Positions 20,901-27,409 of a stretch of 31,333 nt of DNA are shown here, piece by piece; position 1 is the stretch's first letter; each line of letters starts with the position of its first letter. This stretch comes from a virus. A program made the position numbers and the translations under genes. Under the pieces are notes generated by a model. The model saw nothing but the letters and a program-made list of their open reading frames with translations, searched no databases and was not told the DNA's origin. The DNA is taken from positions 1-31,333 of the IMG/VR virus record IMGVR_UViG_3300010354_000349. The stretch is one strand, 5' to 3'.

Positions 20901-23900
20901 GCAGTCTATAGTAATGTGATAGTTCCGAAGTTAAATCCTACTTATTCATGGCAAGCAGCCAGATTACAAGAACCAACAGTGGACCTGGAAAGTGTAAACA
21001 ATTTATATCTTTATAGTGAAAAGGATCATAGATTTTTAACACGCTTAGATATACTTGATCCTGCTAAAGGTCGTCTGTTAGGAACTGCACAACAAGATCT
21101 TGATTATACAACTAGTGTTGACCCGGCCAAATATAGAACCGGATCTACTACCTTTGACTTGCCAATTGATGAAGATTATTTTTGGGGCAAAAACCAAGTT
21201 GGCGTTTATTGGTGGAATATGGATTCTTGTAGATACATTCATTATGAGCAATCTAGCCTAGATTACAGAACAAGTCATTGGGCTGAGTTATTTCCTGGGT
21301 CAACTGTTGAAGTTTATGAATGGATTGAAAGCAATTTCTTGCCAAGTCTCTATAGATCAAACTTGCAAGATGGTATTCCGTTATATGAAGATGATAGTGC
21401 CTATAGCGAAGCAACCTTTATTGATCCTGCAACAAACGGGTTTATTACCAAATATTTCTATTGGGTTCGAGCCAAAGAGCAAAGAACTAATCCAAATAAG
21501 CGTCATAGTACATTAGCTCTTGAAGACATTATCACTAATCCAGTAAAACAAGGAATTCCTTATATTGCTGCGTTAAAAAACAATAGTGTTTCTGTGTATA
21601 ATATTGGTGATTTTATCAAAGCTAATGACAGCATTTTATATTTGTCATCAAAGCGCAAGATCAATCAAAATATTATACATAGCGATTTCCAACTAATTCA
21701 AGAAGGAAATCCCAATATTACTATTCCGGTCAGGATTGAAAACAAGATCATTGACAGTCTAGTTGGTCGCGATTTAGCCGGCGCAAAAGTGCCAGATCCT
21801 TTGTTAAAAGGAATAAATCGTTTTGGTCTTGATATCAGACCAAGACAGACCGTGATAAAAAATGTCAAGAAAGCTAGAGAGAATCTTGTAAAATGGGTTA
21901 ATTCTATATTTGCTGACCGGCCACTGGCATTTAGAATTTTTGATAAAAACAATTCCGTAAGTGATAATTTCTATGCAAAACAAGAACTTCCCGATGCCGC
22001 TGAATACGATGTTTCGGTGGCTACTTTTGCTGATATAGCCAGTCTTGTTATTATTGTAGGTGCTACAAGAAGAATTTTGGTATTGGCTGATGAAACTCTA
22101 GGTAATTATTGGTCCATTTACGCAAGAACACGATCGTCTGCCACTGACTATACTACTCGGTTTGTTAAAAAACAGGCATATGATGTAACTAAACTTTGGA
22201 AGTTTGTAAACTGGTATGAGCCGGGATTTAGTGATCAAACCGTACCAACTTATATCGTAGATAAAATTAGCGACACTTACCAACTTGATCTTAAAGATGG
22301 AGATGTAGTAAAAGTAAAAAATTCTGTGGTAACATATCCTAGAATTGGTAATGGCACAGTTACGGTACCTGGACAGGCCGAGCTTTTTCAATATCATGAG
22401 GTCAATGGACAACTACGAAATCAACGAGTCGGACTTGAACGAGGCACAGTTGAGATAAGTTTTGATTTTTATAAAATATTTGGATTTGACAGTACTGCAA
22501 TTGACACTGAAGTGTTTGACTTTGAGCCAGCTATAGAGATGCGGTATATTCTAAAAGGGTTAAAAGAGGATGTGTTTATCGAAGATTTAGATCATCTATA
22601 CGATGCTATGATGTTCTATTTAATCGATTATATTTTAAGCGAACAGAAATACATCGACTGGTTCTTTAAAACTAGCTTTATTAGTGTACTACATAGTGTA
22701 AGCGAATTAAACCAAACACCCAGCTTCGTTCGTGATCGACAGTCAAGTTTTCAGCAATATATTAATGAAGTAAAACCATATCGTACCAAGATAAGAGAGT
22801 ATCGTCTAGGTTATACTAGCACCGATGTTGCACGAATCGGGCTAACTGATTTTGATGTTCCTGCTTATTACGATTCGGTTACTCGAAAATATCTTGTTCC
22901 AAATGGCGATACGCCTAGTGTTGATTCTGTTATATTAAATGGGCCGCAGTATCAAAATTGGCGGGATAATCACAAATATACCATTGGATCAATTGAACTG
23001 GCCAGTACTGGATATGGGTATTTTAGTCAAGACGGTGTAGAAGTCAGTGCTCCTGATGTGGTTATTATTAGAACTGACACTGAGACTGGCAGCAACGCTC
23101 GTGCTATATCCAGTGCAAGCACTACTACAGGATCATTGCAAAAGATTTACATGACTTCAACTGGTTCAAATTATACGCAGACACCTATTGTACAGATTGA
23201 AGGAAATGGCGGAACTGATGTTACAGATAATGATTACTATCATTATCGTATTGTAAGTCGTGGATCGGCTAACACTAATCCTGTAGTATCTGGTTTATAC
23301 GATGTAAAGAACTCAAGTAATATATACACTCAGACTTCAGCTGGTATGGTCATGCATAGGATTAGACGAGTTGATGGTCGTATTGTTTTTACCCAATTTT
23401 ATGCTATTAATTCAGTAAGTTCAGCCAGTTACCAATTAGCATATGATTTAGGACAAACCACCAGGGATAATTTAGTAGTTGTTTATGCAGTTGGTAACAT
23501 TGGTAGTAGTAGATTAAACAACGGTCTTGAAAGAGCAATGACTAGATCTGGTGCTAGTGAAATTATATATACTAATGGCATATTAACTGGCGGGGCCTAT
23601 ATACTAATAGGAGTTCCCGGTATCGGCCCCGGTCAAGGCATTGAGCTGTACAATGGATCAACCGCATCAAGTACCAATGCTTGGGCCATGATCGAATTTA
23701 AGATCAAGCGTGGTCGAGTGATTCCTATAAACTTGTCGCCTAGAGTATCAGCATTGGCAACAGCGTTTGCTTTCCCGGCTTCACCAACACTAGATCAAGT
23801 TTATAACTATGCTAATAGAAGTTGGAAATACAATGGTAGACGATGGGTATCAACTTCAAAGTTCTTGACTATATTAGAAAACACTATAGAAGTCAAACGA

Positions 23901-24842
23901 GCAATAGCGGTTCCTAGGTTGACCAACAAAACCACTAGAAAAATTAAAACTGTTATTCGTCTAGATCGAGTCCAATATACTACTAAAGTAGTTGATTGGG
24001 CGCCAGGGACTGGCTATCCAATTAATACTTACTTAAGTTATCGTGGTCGAGGGTATGTGGTTAAAGCTAACATGCCGGCTAGCGAAACATTTAATTTTGC
24101 TTTCGTGAGACCGGTTGGTATTAACCAACCAGCAACCAGTAACCAGTATCAACACGCATTTTTTGATAACGCCAATGACAGAATTGCAGCGTTCTATGTG
24201 CCCACAGTTGACAATGGAAATATTCCTAAAGCATTGGATAGACTAATAACTGGAGTAAGAGACTCCTGGACCACTTATAACAGTGTAACCGGCAGCATTC
24301 CATTAGACACAACCTTAATTGGTGACACATTTGGTAGTAATGTGGGAACTTCTGCTGGTAATATTTCATTAGTAGGCGGGCAATTTATCGATGTGCAACA
24401 AAGCCATGCACCGGAAGAATTAATACCCGGTATTACATTTGATGCTGTTAGTATCAAAACGGTAACCAGTAACAGTACAGATCAAGGATTCAGAGTGTTC
24501 ATTGACATGAACAAAAATGTATTTTGCACTGAGTTTGATCCCACTACAGTTACAACTCTTGCTGCTCCGGTTTTGATTACTGATACTACAATAACTGTGG
24601 CAGATGGATCAAAACTTAGTGTACCTAATCCATTATCAGTAATTCCCGGAATTATTGAATTAAATGGTGAAAGAATCAGCTATTATACCAAGGTTGGTAA
24701 TGTACTCGGGCAAATTCGTCGTGGTTTTGGCGGAACTGGTATTGCTGCTATTCATCAAACTGGTTCAAGAGTTGAAGATGTTAGTGTACCAGCTAGATCT
24801 GGTACTGCATGTAGTTCTTATCCAGGACCACACAACTTCTAA
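11985..24842 (+). CDS. Giant baseplate wedge-type structural protein (gp7 position), 4285 residues
   Basis: A single uninterrupted frame, four times T4 gp7 (1032). It starts LNFLPTIFRTDTNRKFLGST, a start shared by large virion proteins of aquatic T4-like phages, and lies directly after gp6, where T4 has gp7; the gp7 equivalence is by position. Modules in order: degenerate cupredoxin-like domain (~145-240); beta module GTVSGVRNKFLVGTGTRFLT (~650-710); conserved DRPHTHPWEMLGHTEMPSWW (~1345-1364); carbohydrate-binding-like W1860 module; SGNH-hydrolase domain (~2075-2380) with GDG at 2080-2082, GHND at 2272-2275 and DGVH at 2359-2362, split by beta modules at ~2090-2190; two DUF4214-like repeats (~2572-2738 and 2805-2969); conserved SFISVLHSVSELNQTPSFVR and YINEVKPYRTKIREY (~3560-3600); and a C-terminal GIIELNGERISYY domain. 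It probably forms the outer wedge scaffold to which fibres attach. Confidence 0.8.
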   Translation: MALKRKTLNFLPTIFRTDTNRKFLGSTVDQLVNEPEIKRINGYVGRQFSPTFKPDTNYVVETDLDRQNYQLEPSFVVRNTSNQVTAYGNYVDLINKIDYYGGQTDNHDRLFESDFYTFDPQIDLDKFVNYSQYYWLPTGPEQVVISSQTLATSNTYALSYSSGSLITNQTGAIQNPTIVVKRGETYTFNVGAGSGNLWIQSEPGQDGLKDYAPGSSTRDVYGVTNNGTSTITFTVPQGNEQNNLYQSPFIGYVDYALTERFTDIDNGIYRTSGGTINSFSGETFYPNDVYVVFTQTSTANGDWTDRTGAVVPTNRRRGIWRIRLNSDPTEAPIVRMRLEFVRSIPIGTRFEINKSQLIRGRVYRVNMLGLFEVVPNLTAASTTLYYQNDTQNISGQIKIVDNIFNFINVDSDIVGQPGYTSPQGIVFTNGLKIRFDDTINPSIYRNRTFIVEGVGTAISLIDYATLVTPEVRAPQAGVPFDFVLYDQDLYDETYSGSLTPDYIVCNRATIDRNAWARINRWTHIDVIKQSFAYNNLPIVIDQKFCAKRPIIEFKPNLQLFNNGKKFFAIVNKFFELNRQITVAGQNVPFDNISILVGQTFRTIRSYNIDLQGGDTAIFAGDNDPQVRPRVYNIGFLNQSTSTTFDASLTGTVSGVRNKFLVGTGTRFLTELEIGDELFESSGVYVGRVVKIKGDSELEIDRNLTTVFSNLPNFHIKHAKINLTTNSTALVNDIAVCLSGVNSGNSFYYSASTQWILSQRKRSLNQEPLFDIVNDNGISLSQAYTFSTFAGTKLFSYRRGSGAVDSVLGFSLSYSGIGDFIGDIDFVNNYSADTFKYRLSAATSEITLKVDTGFIKRLVDNSLIDEKISVWNRVIEPTHQYQLVSGIYDGLSSYFEIGVMPNSNGQSFTENPKVKLFINNRLVIKNSLVTSGIYTIQNIGERIAIQINPDLLTKGDRVDIVFYSDRVSNFGFYQIPVNLEYNSGNADIGEISLGQFRNHLKRIGENLNGLFGDILANNNLRDINYSRVAGTLLQHSAPVVNSMAFLLSDQLNVIDSIDFARREYTRFKNKFIETIDSFDDLVIGNPAESVDRVLARMNQVKTDNFPWYYSDMVPTGNRYVEKSKKVTNVSANLYALSSSIYSNITKKAASAAVLIYKNNSLLIKDQDYVIDSFPNIRIKSGVQFISDIITIREYSDTDGSFVPETPTKLGLYPKFLPGKFLDNTYRTAIDVIQGHDGSLMPAFNDFRDDIILELERRIYNNIKVNYDQTKFDIAKHQPGFFRNTEYSLSEFNQVISKDFLKWVGSSQVNYTTNQYFQANDQFSYNYSRAIGPESEKLPGGWRGIYRYFFDTDRPHTHPWEMLGHTEMPSWWTANYSWTNPTLRAALILAVTNGVVSDPVQAEIDIKYARPNFANYVPVDNSGNLISPLAVLVQNFNSETFSRSWSIGDYGPVESAWRRSSEYPFAVQRAMALLKPARYFGACYDVSRYQLDPVLTDQVVDMSIRKRGSLSTIILNGQKSGTEIYRASGYLNWAHGYLVSQGLEPDKIASSMLGNASVNLSYKMAGFSDKQYLTVLAEQFTPGSLNNSVIIPDENYLVHLNRSVPVAKIVYSAVIVQKTNQGWTVSGYDQRYPFFNIIPSDASGEYYTIEVLSQRAIIYKSYRREKLSVPYGFEFNRVQQVVDFLVSYERFLLSQGFEFDQFDPILGIKRDWVLAAKEFLTWNLQGWPENNILVLSPVMDVLAVNSNDSVVDSINTRYSDSRLAGVNFNALKNTEITMLRDNGRSTISTLSGQTIAFADLNLVQYEHVLILDNVTVFNDVIYKSEVGNRQYRLKLIGGKTQNWDGELTPPGFVYNNGDIQIWQAGVDYRKGQIVSYKNKNYTALQPVVAATIFDFQYWSLLDRPINAGLVPNLAHNAGILENVYDIDNQPLNETFAKFSNALIGYRNRSYLEDLGIDQVAQSKFYQGYIKDKGTQNAITALSRGEFDGMANDITIYEEWGARLGEYGAIDANPEISVKISESVYNKNPINIEFLDNNQKSTHKLFTSLYGYDLYSRTLDYKPQVFLNRPLCNSRNWKIEIFGDGILCGKIANNIYTYGIQLQGGITEFSFYSIDVIFQMSGISATTANIGDVLEIQVNSIFPTESLVISIEPLSFTELPKARSPSSHNLNFTITSPNPAENLIYRVDEVLEDDQPNSVTGLEQVLACRYNKSDGRVALPPDYLMYLALSNEFDVAITTRSVTGSDTAQLVSGNDGVNGVWPDDIEADIVLINHGHNDARNNVPLSVYRYNLELLRTRLGNEKKIVWVTPTEVNSTVATWEPLLETPLIGYVEVMKSVAAKYGDYVADSRRIKNWKLFIDIDGVHPIQAGYTKLVNEVIVPTVRQVLIDSTKSSKPRYEDDLQTGGYALVDEVDSRYFDISKYRDLNIIDDLYTGYKLWVAKDFDRDWQVFSTYLQGDNQVIKAELDNDSRFTLTTTKAHNLVANDLVAIRNFDTVLDGFYQVFRADKYTFTVTGDTLTNPYLLNNIIEDRTGELFDFTRLRFNSYQDLQNYKPKRAWLDRFFYSIQGIEDANGCWTVYDFAVKWAPLYNQSVTEFEAKAYNILPVYLSNRPFNVVIDGESTIRYGLYRTVDPDGLAYWVDECITLNRDINNVNFLNAFFTAVASYQDYDRDLTNEKEFDSYTRDIAGCSLFRYRGLSNVEVLSTVTGADSIKFVFTSVNVNEPLVYSIEPVTDHVPGGITKDTTLNSTQGDLGRDLLYVDRNNSSCEEWAVFRPEITDIKYELVVESELTYSNVYSIVSRDCQATECYTVDEFAKKYATYYGKTVANFKAKATELLPLYNSNRKFSYSSGSKSFERYGLFRTADTLGLAYWCNQALDNSFTISSSPLLINFFTAIDTDYPGYGRHLTRDKQFDATTTDLAQCPIFRDRGETFFNKSDTISLCISSVEPNEVLYYRIVPVSVSEGPRVITMSGNLAVYSNVIVPKLNPTYSWQAARLQEPTVDLESVNNLYLYSEKDHRFLTRLDILDPAKGRLLGTAQQDLDYTTSVDPAKYRTGSTTFDLPIDEDYFWGKNQVGVYWWNMDSCRYIHYEQSSLDYRTSHWAELFPGSTVEVYEWIESNFLPSLYRSNLQDGIPLYEDDSAYSEATFIDPATNGFITKYFYWVRAKEQRTNPNKRHSTLALEDIITNPVKQGIPYIAALKNNSVSVYNIGDFIKANDSILYLSSKRKINQNIIHSDFQLIQEGNPNITIPVRIENKIIDSLVGRDLAGAKVPDPLLKGINRFGLDIRPRQTVIKNVKKARENLVKWVNSIFADRPLAFRIFDKNNSVSDNFYAKQELPDAAEYDVSVATFADIASLVIIVGATRRILVLADETLGNYWSIYARTRSSATDYTTRFVKKQAYDVTKLWKFVNWYEPGFSDQTVPTYIVDKISDTYQLDLKDGDVVKVKNSVVTYPRIGNGTVTVPGQAELFQYHEVNGQLRNQRVGLERGTVEISFDFYKIFGFDSTAIDTEVFDFEPAIEMRYILKGLKEDVFIEDLDHLYDAMMFYLIDYILSEQKYIDWFFKTSFISVLHSVSELNQTPSFVRDRQSSFQQYINEVKPYRTKIREYRLGYTSTDVARIGLTDFDVPAYYDSVTRKYLVPNGDTPSVDSVILNGPQYQNWRDNHKYTIGSIELASTGYGYFSQDGVEVSAPDVVIIRTDTETGSNARAISSASTTTGSLQKIYMTSTGSNYTQTPIVQIEGNGGTDVTDNDYYHYRIVSRGSANTNPVVSGLYDVKNSSNIYTQTSAGMVMHRIRRVDGRIVFTQFYAINSVSSASYQLAYDLGQTTRDNLVVVYAVGNIGSSRLNNGLERAMTRSGASEIIYTNGILTGGAYILIGVPGIGPGQGIELYNGSTASSTNAWAMIEFKIKRGRVIPINLSPRVSALATAFAFPASPTLDQVYNYANRSWKYNGRRWVSTSKFLTILENTIEVKRAIAVPRLTNKTTRKIKTVIRLDRVQYTTKVVDWAPGTGYPINTYLSYRGRGYVVKANMPASETFNFAFVRPVGINQPATSNQYQHAFFDNANDRIAAFYVPTVDNGNIPKALDRLITGVRDSWTTYNSVTGSIPLDTTLIGDTFGSNVGTSAGNISLVGGQFIDVQQSHAPEELIPGITFDAVSIKTVTSNSTDQGFRVFIDMNKNVFCTEFDPTTVTTLAAPVLITDTTITVADGSKLSVPNPLSVIPGIIELNGERISYYTKVGNVLGQIRRGFGGTGIAAIHQTGSRVEDVSVPARSGTACSSYPGPHNF
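19698..20200 (+). repeat. Internal protein repeat A (DUF4214-like plus beta module)
   Basis: Residues about 2572-2738 of the giant protein. The unit runs from CWTVYDFAVKWAPLYNQSV through YGLYRTVDPDGLAYWVDEC and DIAGCSLFRYRG to VNVNEPLVYSIEPV. It aligns over its whole length with repeat B starting at 20397. The YGLYRT..GLAYW core recalls DUF4214 modules of extracellular proteins. Confidence 0.8.
20397..20892 (+). repeat. Internal protein repeat B, partner of repeat A
   Basis: Residues about 2805-2969 of the giant protein: CYTVDEFAKKYATYYGKTV, YGLFRTADTLGLAYWCNQA, DLAQCPIFRDRG, VEPNEVLYYRIVPV. The order and spacing match repeat A, including two conserved Cys per unit. Nucleotide sequence has diverged well past a recent duplication. 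Confidence 0.8.
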
Positions 24843-24844
24843 AC

Positions 24845-24852
24845 ATAAATAT
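24845..24852 (+). promoter_or_regulatory. T4-type late promoter box abutting the 48-residue gene
   Basis: ATAAATAT begins three bases after the stop of the giant gene. With T4 spacing the transcript would start at 24857, the A of the next ATG. That gene has no Shine-Dalgarno, consistent with a leaderless message. Confidence 0.5.
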
Positions 24853-24856
24853 ACAA

Positions 24857-25003
24857 ATGAATTCAAATACCGATAAACAATTAGAAGTTGAGGAAACACC
24901 CTGTAACGACGAACCTGATGAGAACACTGGTATCGTAGTACAAGGCTTTTTTAAAATATCAGATCCCGAGTCGGGTGAAATTATTCTGCAAGGTCGCGCC
25001 TAA
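24857..25003 (+). CDS. Small protein of 48 residues sharing a motif with the next gene
   Basis: A short frame from ATG 24857 to TAA 25001-25003. The first 25 residues are acidic and Cys-containing (VEETPCNDEPDENTG). The C-terminal half, GFFKISDPESGEIILQGRA, resembles the start of the following protein (GFLRIHDPKSHEVFVEKQNA): G, F, I, D, P, S and E coincide in register. The next ATG comes one base after this stop, so the two are translationally linked. The protein may be a short paralogue of the N-terminal segment of its neighbour or a chaperone-like partner competing for the same binding site; neither is shown. I recognise no family. A late box lies four bases before the ATG and no ribosome-binding site is seen. 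Confidence 0.65.
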   Translation: MNSNTDKQLEVEETPCNDEPDENTGIVVQGFFKISDPESGEIILQGRA

Positions 25004-25004
25004 T

Positions 25005-25610
25005 ATGAAAAGTGAATCATTATTTAAAATAAATGGATTTTTACGAATTCATGACCCTAAATCTCATGAGGTTTTTGTAGAAAAACAAAATGCCATTCAT
25101 TTTGAAAATATCAGTGAGGCATTGGCTTATAGTCTAGGCAACAAAAAAACAAATTATGTAGCCGAAATGCACTTTGGTAATGGCGGAACCAGCATTGATA
25201 ACAGTGGGGTAGTAAGTTATTTGCCACCTAATGTAGGGTCTCAAAGTTCAGATCTTTATAATCCTACCTTTTTTAAGAGTGTGGATGAATATGACGAATC
25301 AAATACTGACCCTTTAAGAAATAACATGACTGTAAGGCATGTGGCTGGTACAGTATATTCGGACTTATTAATAACCTGTTTATTAGATTATGGTGACCCA
25401 GCTGGTCAATATGCATTTGATAACATTACACAAGTACAATCACCATTTGTTTTTGATGAAATTGGTATTAAGTCTTGGAGTTCTGCAGGCCCGGGGACAG
25501 GTCGTTTGCTTACTCATGTTATTTTTCATCCTATACAAAAAAGTTTAAACAGACTTATTCAAATTGATTACACTATAAGAGTCCAGACATTGACCAATAT
25601 AACCCCGTAA
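25005..25610 (+). CDS. Conserved virion structural protein of unassigned function
   Basis: 201 residues from the ATG at 25005; a GTG at 24975 extends the frame but overlaps the previous gene and lacks a ribosome-binding site, whereas AAGG lies about 11 bases before the ATG. Recognisable stretches are INGFLRIHDPKSHEVFVEKQ at the N-terminus, EMHFGNGGTSIDNSG, YLPPNV, TVRHVAGTVYSDLLITCLLD, FVFDEIGIKSW and LLTHVIFHPIQKSLNRLIQI near the end. I recall proteins of this kind between the wedge and fibre genes of T4-like phages of aquatic bacteria, called only structural. The predicted content is mostly beta strand, without signal peptide or membrane segment. Position between the giant wedge protein and the tail fibre suggests a fibre-attachment or baseplate-rim role, which is inference. 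Confidence 0.75.
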   Translation: MKSESLFKINGFLRIHDPKSHEVFVEKQNAIHFENISEALAYSLGNKKTNYVAEMHFGNGGTSIDNSGVVSYLPPNVGSQSSDLYNPTFFKSVDEYDESNTDPLRNNMTVRHVAGTVYSDLLITCLLDYGDPAGQYAFDNITQVQSPFVFDEIGIKSWSSAGPGTGRLLTHVIFHPIQKSLNRLIQIDYTIRVQTLTNITP

Positions 25611-25617
25611 TCATAAA

Positions 25618-25625
25618 ATAAATAT
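25618..25625 (+). promoter_or_regulatory. T4-type late promoter box upstream of the tail fibre gene
   Basis: ATAAATAT in the 39-base gap before the fibre gene. T4 spacing puts the transcript start near 25630, leaving a 20-base leader that contains GGAG at 25636-25639, ten bases before the ATG. Confidence 0.6.
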
Positions 25626-25649
25626 TAAATAATTTGGAGTCAGAGTTCC

Positions 25650-26813
25650 ATGCCTTATAATGTAAACAAAACAAACGGCGACTTACTAGTTGTTGTTGAA
25701 GATGGTACAGTGGATGTAAACAGTGTGAGTTTGACTCTACTGGGCAAAAACTATCCTGGTTACGGCGAATTCATAAATGAAAATTTTGTACATCTATTAG
25801 AAAATTTCAGTAGTACCACACAGCCTGACGCTCCAATCGAAGGGCAGCTTTGGTACGACAGCGCCAATAAAGTTGTTAAAGTTTATAATGGCAGTACTTT
25901 TGGTAGTGTTGGGACAGGTATTCAGTTAGATATTACTTCAACTAATGTTCATTTTCCCATGTTTATAGCCAGTGAGACTGGTGGTGAAAATTTTAAAATC
26001 GCTAGAAACAAAAGCATATCAATACAACCCAGTACTGGTAATGTAGCAATCAACAAAAATGACCCAGGAATAGTTAAATTAGACATAAACGGTGGGGCAT
26101 TAACTAGAACGGGATTACAATCTAGTCCACTTGGCAGCGGGCATGTAGTACAGATTCATGGTCCCGACGGCGGCGGCAGCGCAGCTATAAATATTGATCA
26201 TTACAGTGGTGCTGCTGGAACGTTTGCGTCCGGTGGAGGATTGTTAGCTAGATCTGCTAGAGGAACCAGTGCTTCTAAAGTTGCACTAGGTATTGATGAT
26301 TTTATTACATTTGTAAATGGTAGAGGATATGATGGCACTGTATATAGTGATAATGTAGGCGCATTCCTAATTCGTGCCAACCAGAATTGGACATCTACCG
26401 CGCACGGTTCTCGAATAGAATTTTGGACAACAAACAATGGACAAACTAGTCATTCAAGGAAAGTTATGATTGATCATAATGGTGATTTGTCTACCGTAGG
26501 TGATATTATTGCTTTCAATACTAGTGATATTACTTTAAAAACCGACATACAAAAAATTACAGGTGCATTAGACAAAGTTTGTCAACTTGATGGGATTCGA
26601 TTTAGCTGGTTAAACAATACTGGTAAAGAACTAAATCAACCTGCTGTTGGTGTAATAGCGCAACAGGTGCAAGATGTTTTGCCTGAAGCAGTTAGGACTA
26701 AAGATACAGGGTTCTTGGGTGTAGATTATACACAATTGGTGCCTTTACTTATAGAAGCCATTAAGGATCTCAAAACTCAAATTGAAGATTTACAAACACT
26801 AAAATTAGGATAA
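25650..26813 (+). CDS. Tail fibre with C-terminal S74 intramolecular chaperone
   Basis: 387 residues. The N-terminal part (PYNVNKTNGDLLVVVEDGTV; FVHLLENFSS; GQLWYDSANKVVKVYNGSTF) is the attachment-type domain common to fibres of T4-like phages. A Gly-rich beta region (about 140-285) probably forms the trimeric shaft. The C-terminus is a peptidase-S74 chaperone: SDITLK gives S292 and K297, the Ser-Lys pair spaced as in the endosialidase family (S911/K916), followed by DGIRFSWLNNTGKEL, GVIAQQVQDVLPEAV and GVDYTQLVPLLIEAIKDLKT with a short coiled coil. The chaperone drives trimerisation and then cuts itself off before the Ser, leaving a mature fibre of about 291 residues. GGAG precedes the ATG and a late box lies upstream. 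Host receptor specificity cannot be read. Confidence 0.88.
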   Translation: MPYNVNKTNGDLLVVVEDGTVDVNSVSLTLLGKNYPGYGEFINENFVHLLENFSSTTQPDAPIEGQLWYDSANKVVKVYNGSTFGSVGTGIQLDITSTNVHFPMFIASETGGENFKIARNKSISIQPSTGNVAINKNDPGIVKLDINGGALTRTGLQSSPLGSGHVVQIHGPDGGGSAAINIDHYSGAAGTFASGGGLLARSARGTSASKVALGIDDFITFVNGRGYDGTVYSDNVGAFLIRANQNWTSTAHGSRIEFWTTNNGQTSHSRKVMIDHNGDLSTVGDIIAFNTSDITLKTDIQKITGALDKVCQLDGIRFSWLNNTGKELNQPAVGVIAQQVQDVLPEAVRTKDTGFLGVDYTQLVPLLIEAIKDLKTQIEDLQTLKLG

Positions 26814-26816
26814 TTT

Positions 26817-27377
26817 GTGACATTACCTGTATACCCTAATGCGATTGCGTTTAGCGATATAGCAACTGAATTTGGTTGTTATACCGGGTATTCTATTATA
26901 GGTAATGTTAGTTCGGCAACTATAGGAACTAGTATAAATTTTGCAGTAACATCGCTTTCGGCGGCTGAAAATTTAATATATGAAATAGTTAATGCGATAT
27001 CAATACCTACGCCCACTCCTACGCCTACGCCTACCCCGACTCCGGGACCAAGTAGCCAAGTATCGGTGACACCAACGACTTCACAAAGATCAATTACATT
27101 AGGTCTAGGGCAACAAACTACTACCGGTTCTTTTATTGTGACAAATAATGGGACTGGCACTAAATTAATCACGGTTACTACTGTGAAACCTTCAGGGTCA
27201 ATTATTGTGCTATCGCTCACGTCGTTTACACTGTCACCTGGACAAACTCAATTAGTGTCATTTAGTTGCACATCGCCAATCACACATACAGGAACACCCT
27301 ACCAGTACACATTTACCATGGTTGAGTCGGGTTTTGCTGGAACAAATCCAGTTCATATTCATACACAAAGTTATTAA
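26817..27377 (+). CDS. Fibre-associated protein with Pro-Thr linker and Ig-like domain
   Basis: 186 residues from a GTG start, chosen because AGGA at 26807-26810 is well spaced and no upstream ATG fits. The N-terminus NAIAFSDIATEFG recalls the SLSDIQTEFG motif of phage fibre proteins. SINFAVTSLSAAENLIYEI (about residues 42-60) is a copy of a beta module also found four times in the giant protein. A (PT)n linker (about 63-76) leads to a C-terminal beta domain (VTPTTSQRSITLGLGQQTTT; LTSFTLSPGQTQLVSFSC) of the Ig-like kind that follows surface adhesins. The protein probably projects from the fibre or baseplate as a binding appendage; ligand unknown. It starts four bases after the fibre stop, so it is made with the fibre. 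Confidence 0.7.
   Translation: MTLPVYPNAIAFSDIATEFGCYTGYSIIGNVSSATIGTSINFAVTSLSAAENLIYEIVNAISIPTPTPTPTPTPTPGPSSQVSVTPTTSQRSITLGLGQQTTTGSFIVTNNGTGTKLITVTTVKPSGSIIVLSLTSFTLSPGQTQLVSFSCTSPITHTGTPYQYTFTMVESGFAGTNPVHIHTQSY
27005..27047 (+). repeat. Pro-Thr coding microsatellite
   Basis: Hexanucleotide-like CCTACN tract encoding alternating Pro and Thr in the linker of the protein starting at 26817. The complementary strand carries GG runs every six bases. Confidence 0.85.
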
Positions 27378-27396
27378 TAATCATAATTAATCATGT

Positions 27397-27404
27397 GTAA
27401 ATAT
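27397..27404 (+). promoter_or_regulatory. Late-promoter-like box abutting the gene at 27410
   Basis: GTAAATAT, one mismatch to the late core, in the 32-base gap between genes. T4 spacing would start the transcript at 27409, one base before the ATG; no ribosome-binding site is present. Confidence 0.4.
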
Positions 27405-27409
27405 CGAAT

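Noticed and set aside
22098-22412. 104-codon minus-strand frame inside the giant gene
   Set aside because: No family resemblance, no upstream signals, and the plus-strand frame here encodes conserved structural sequence.
11985-24842. Possible intein, intron or fused genes explaining the giant frame
   Set aside because: No intein splice motifs, homing-endonuclease motifs or internal ribosome-binding site with start was noticed; conserved wedge-protein segments occur from N- to C-terminus in one frame.
24975-25004. GTG start extending the 201-residue protein by ten residues
   Set aside because: It would overlap the 48-residue gene, and conserved sequence begins after the ATG at 25005.
26186-26193. 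Exact TATAAATA on the plus strand inside the tail fibre gene
   Set aside because: It lies in mid-gene with no start downstream at useful distance. It shows that the motif also arises by chance, as does a minus-strand copy at 89-96, so box calls were kept to intergenic sites.
26879-27220. 113-codon minus-strand frame with Gly-Val repeats
   Set aside because: It is the complement of the Pro-Thr tract and the Ig-like domain of the plus-strand gene; the Gly-Val run is a by-product of the repeat.
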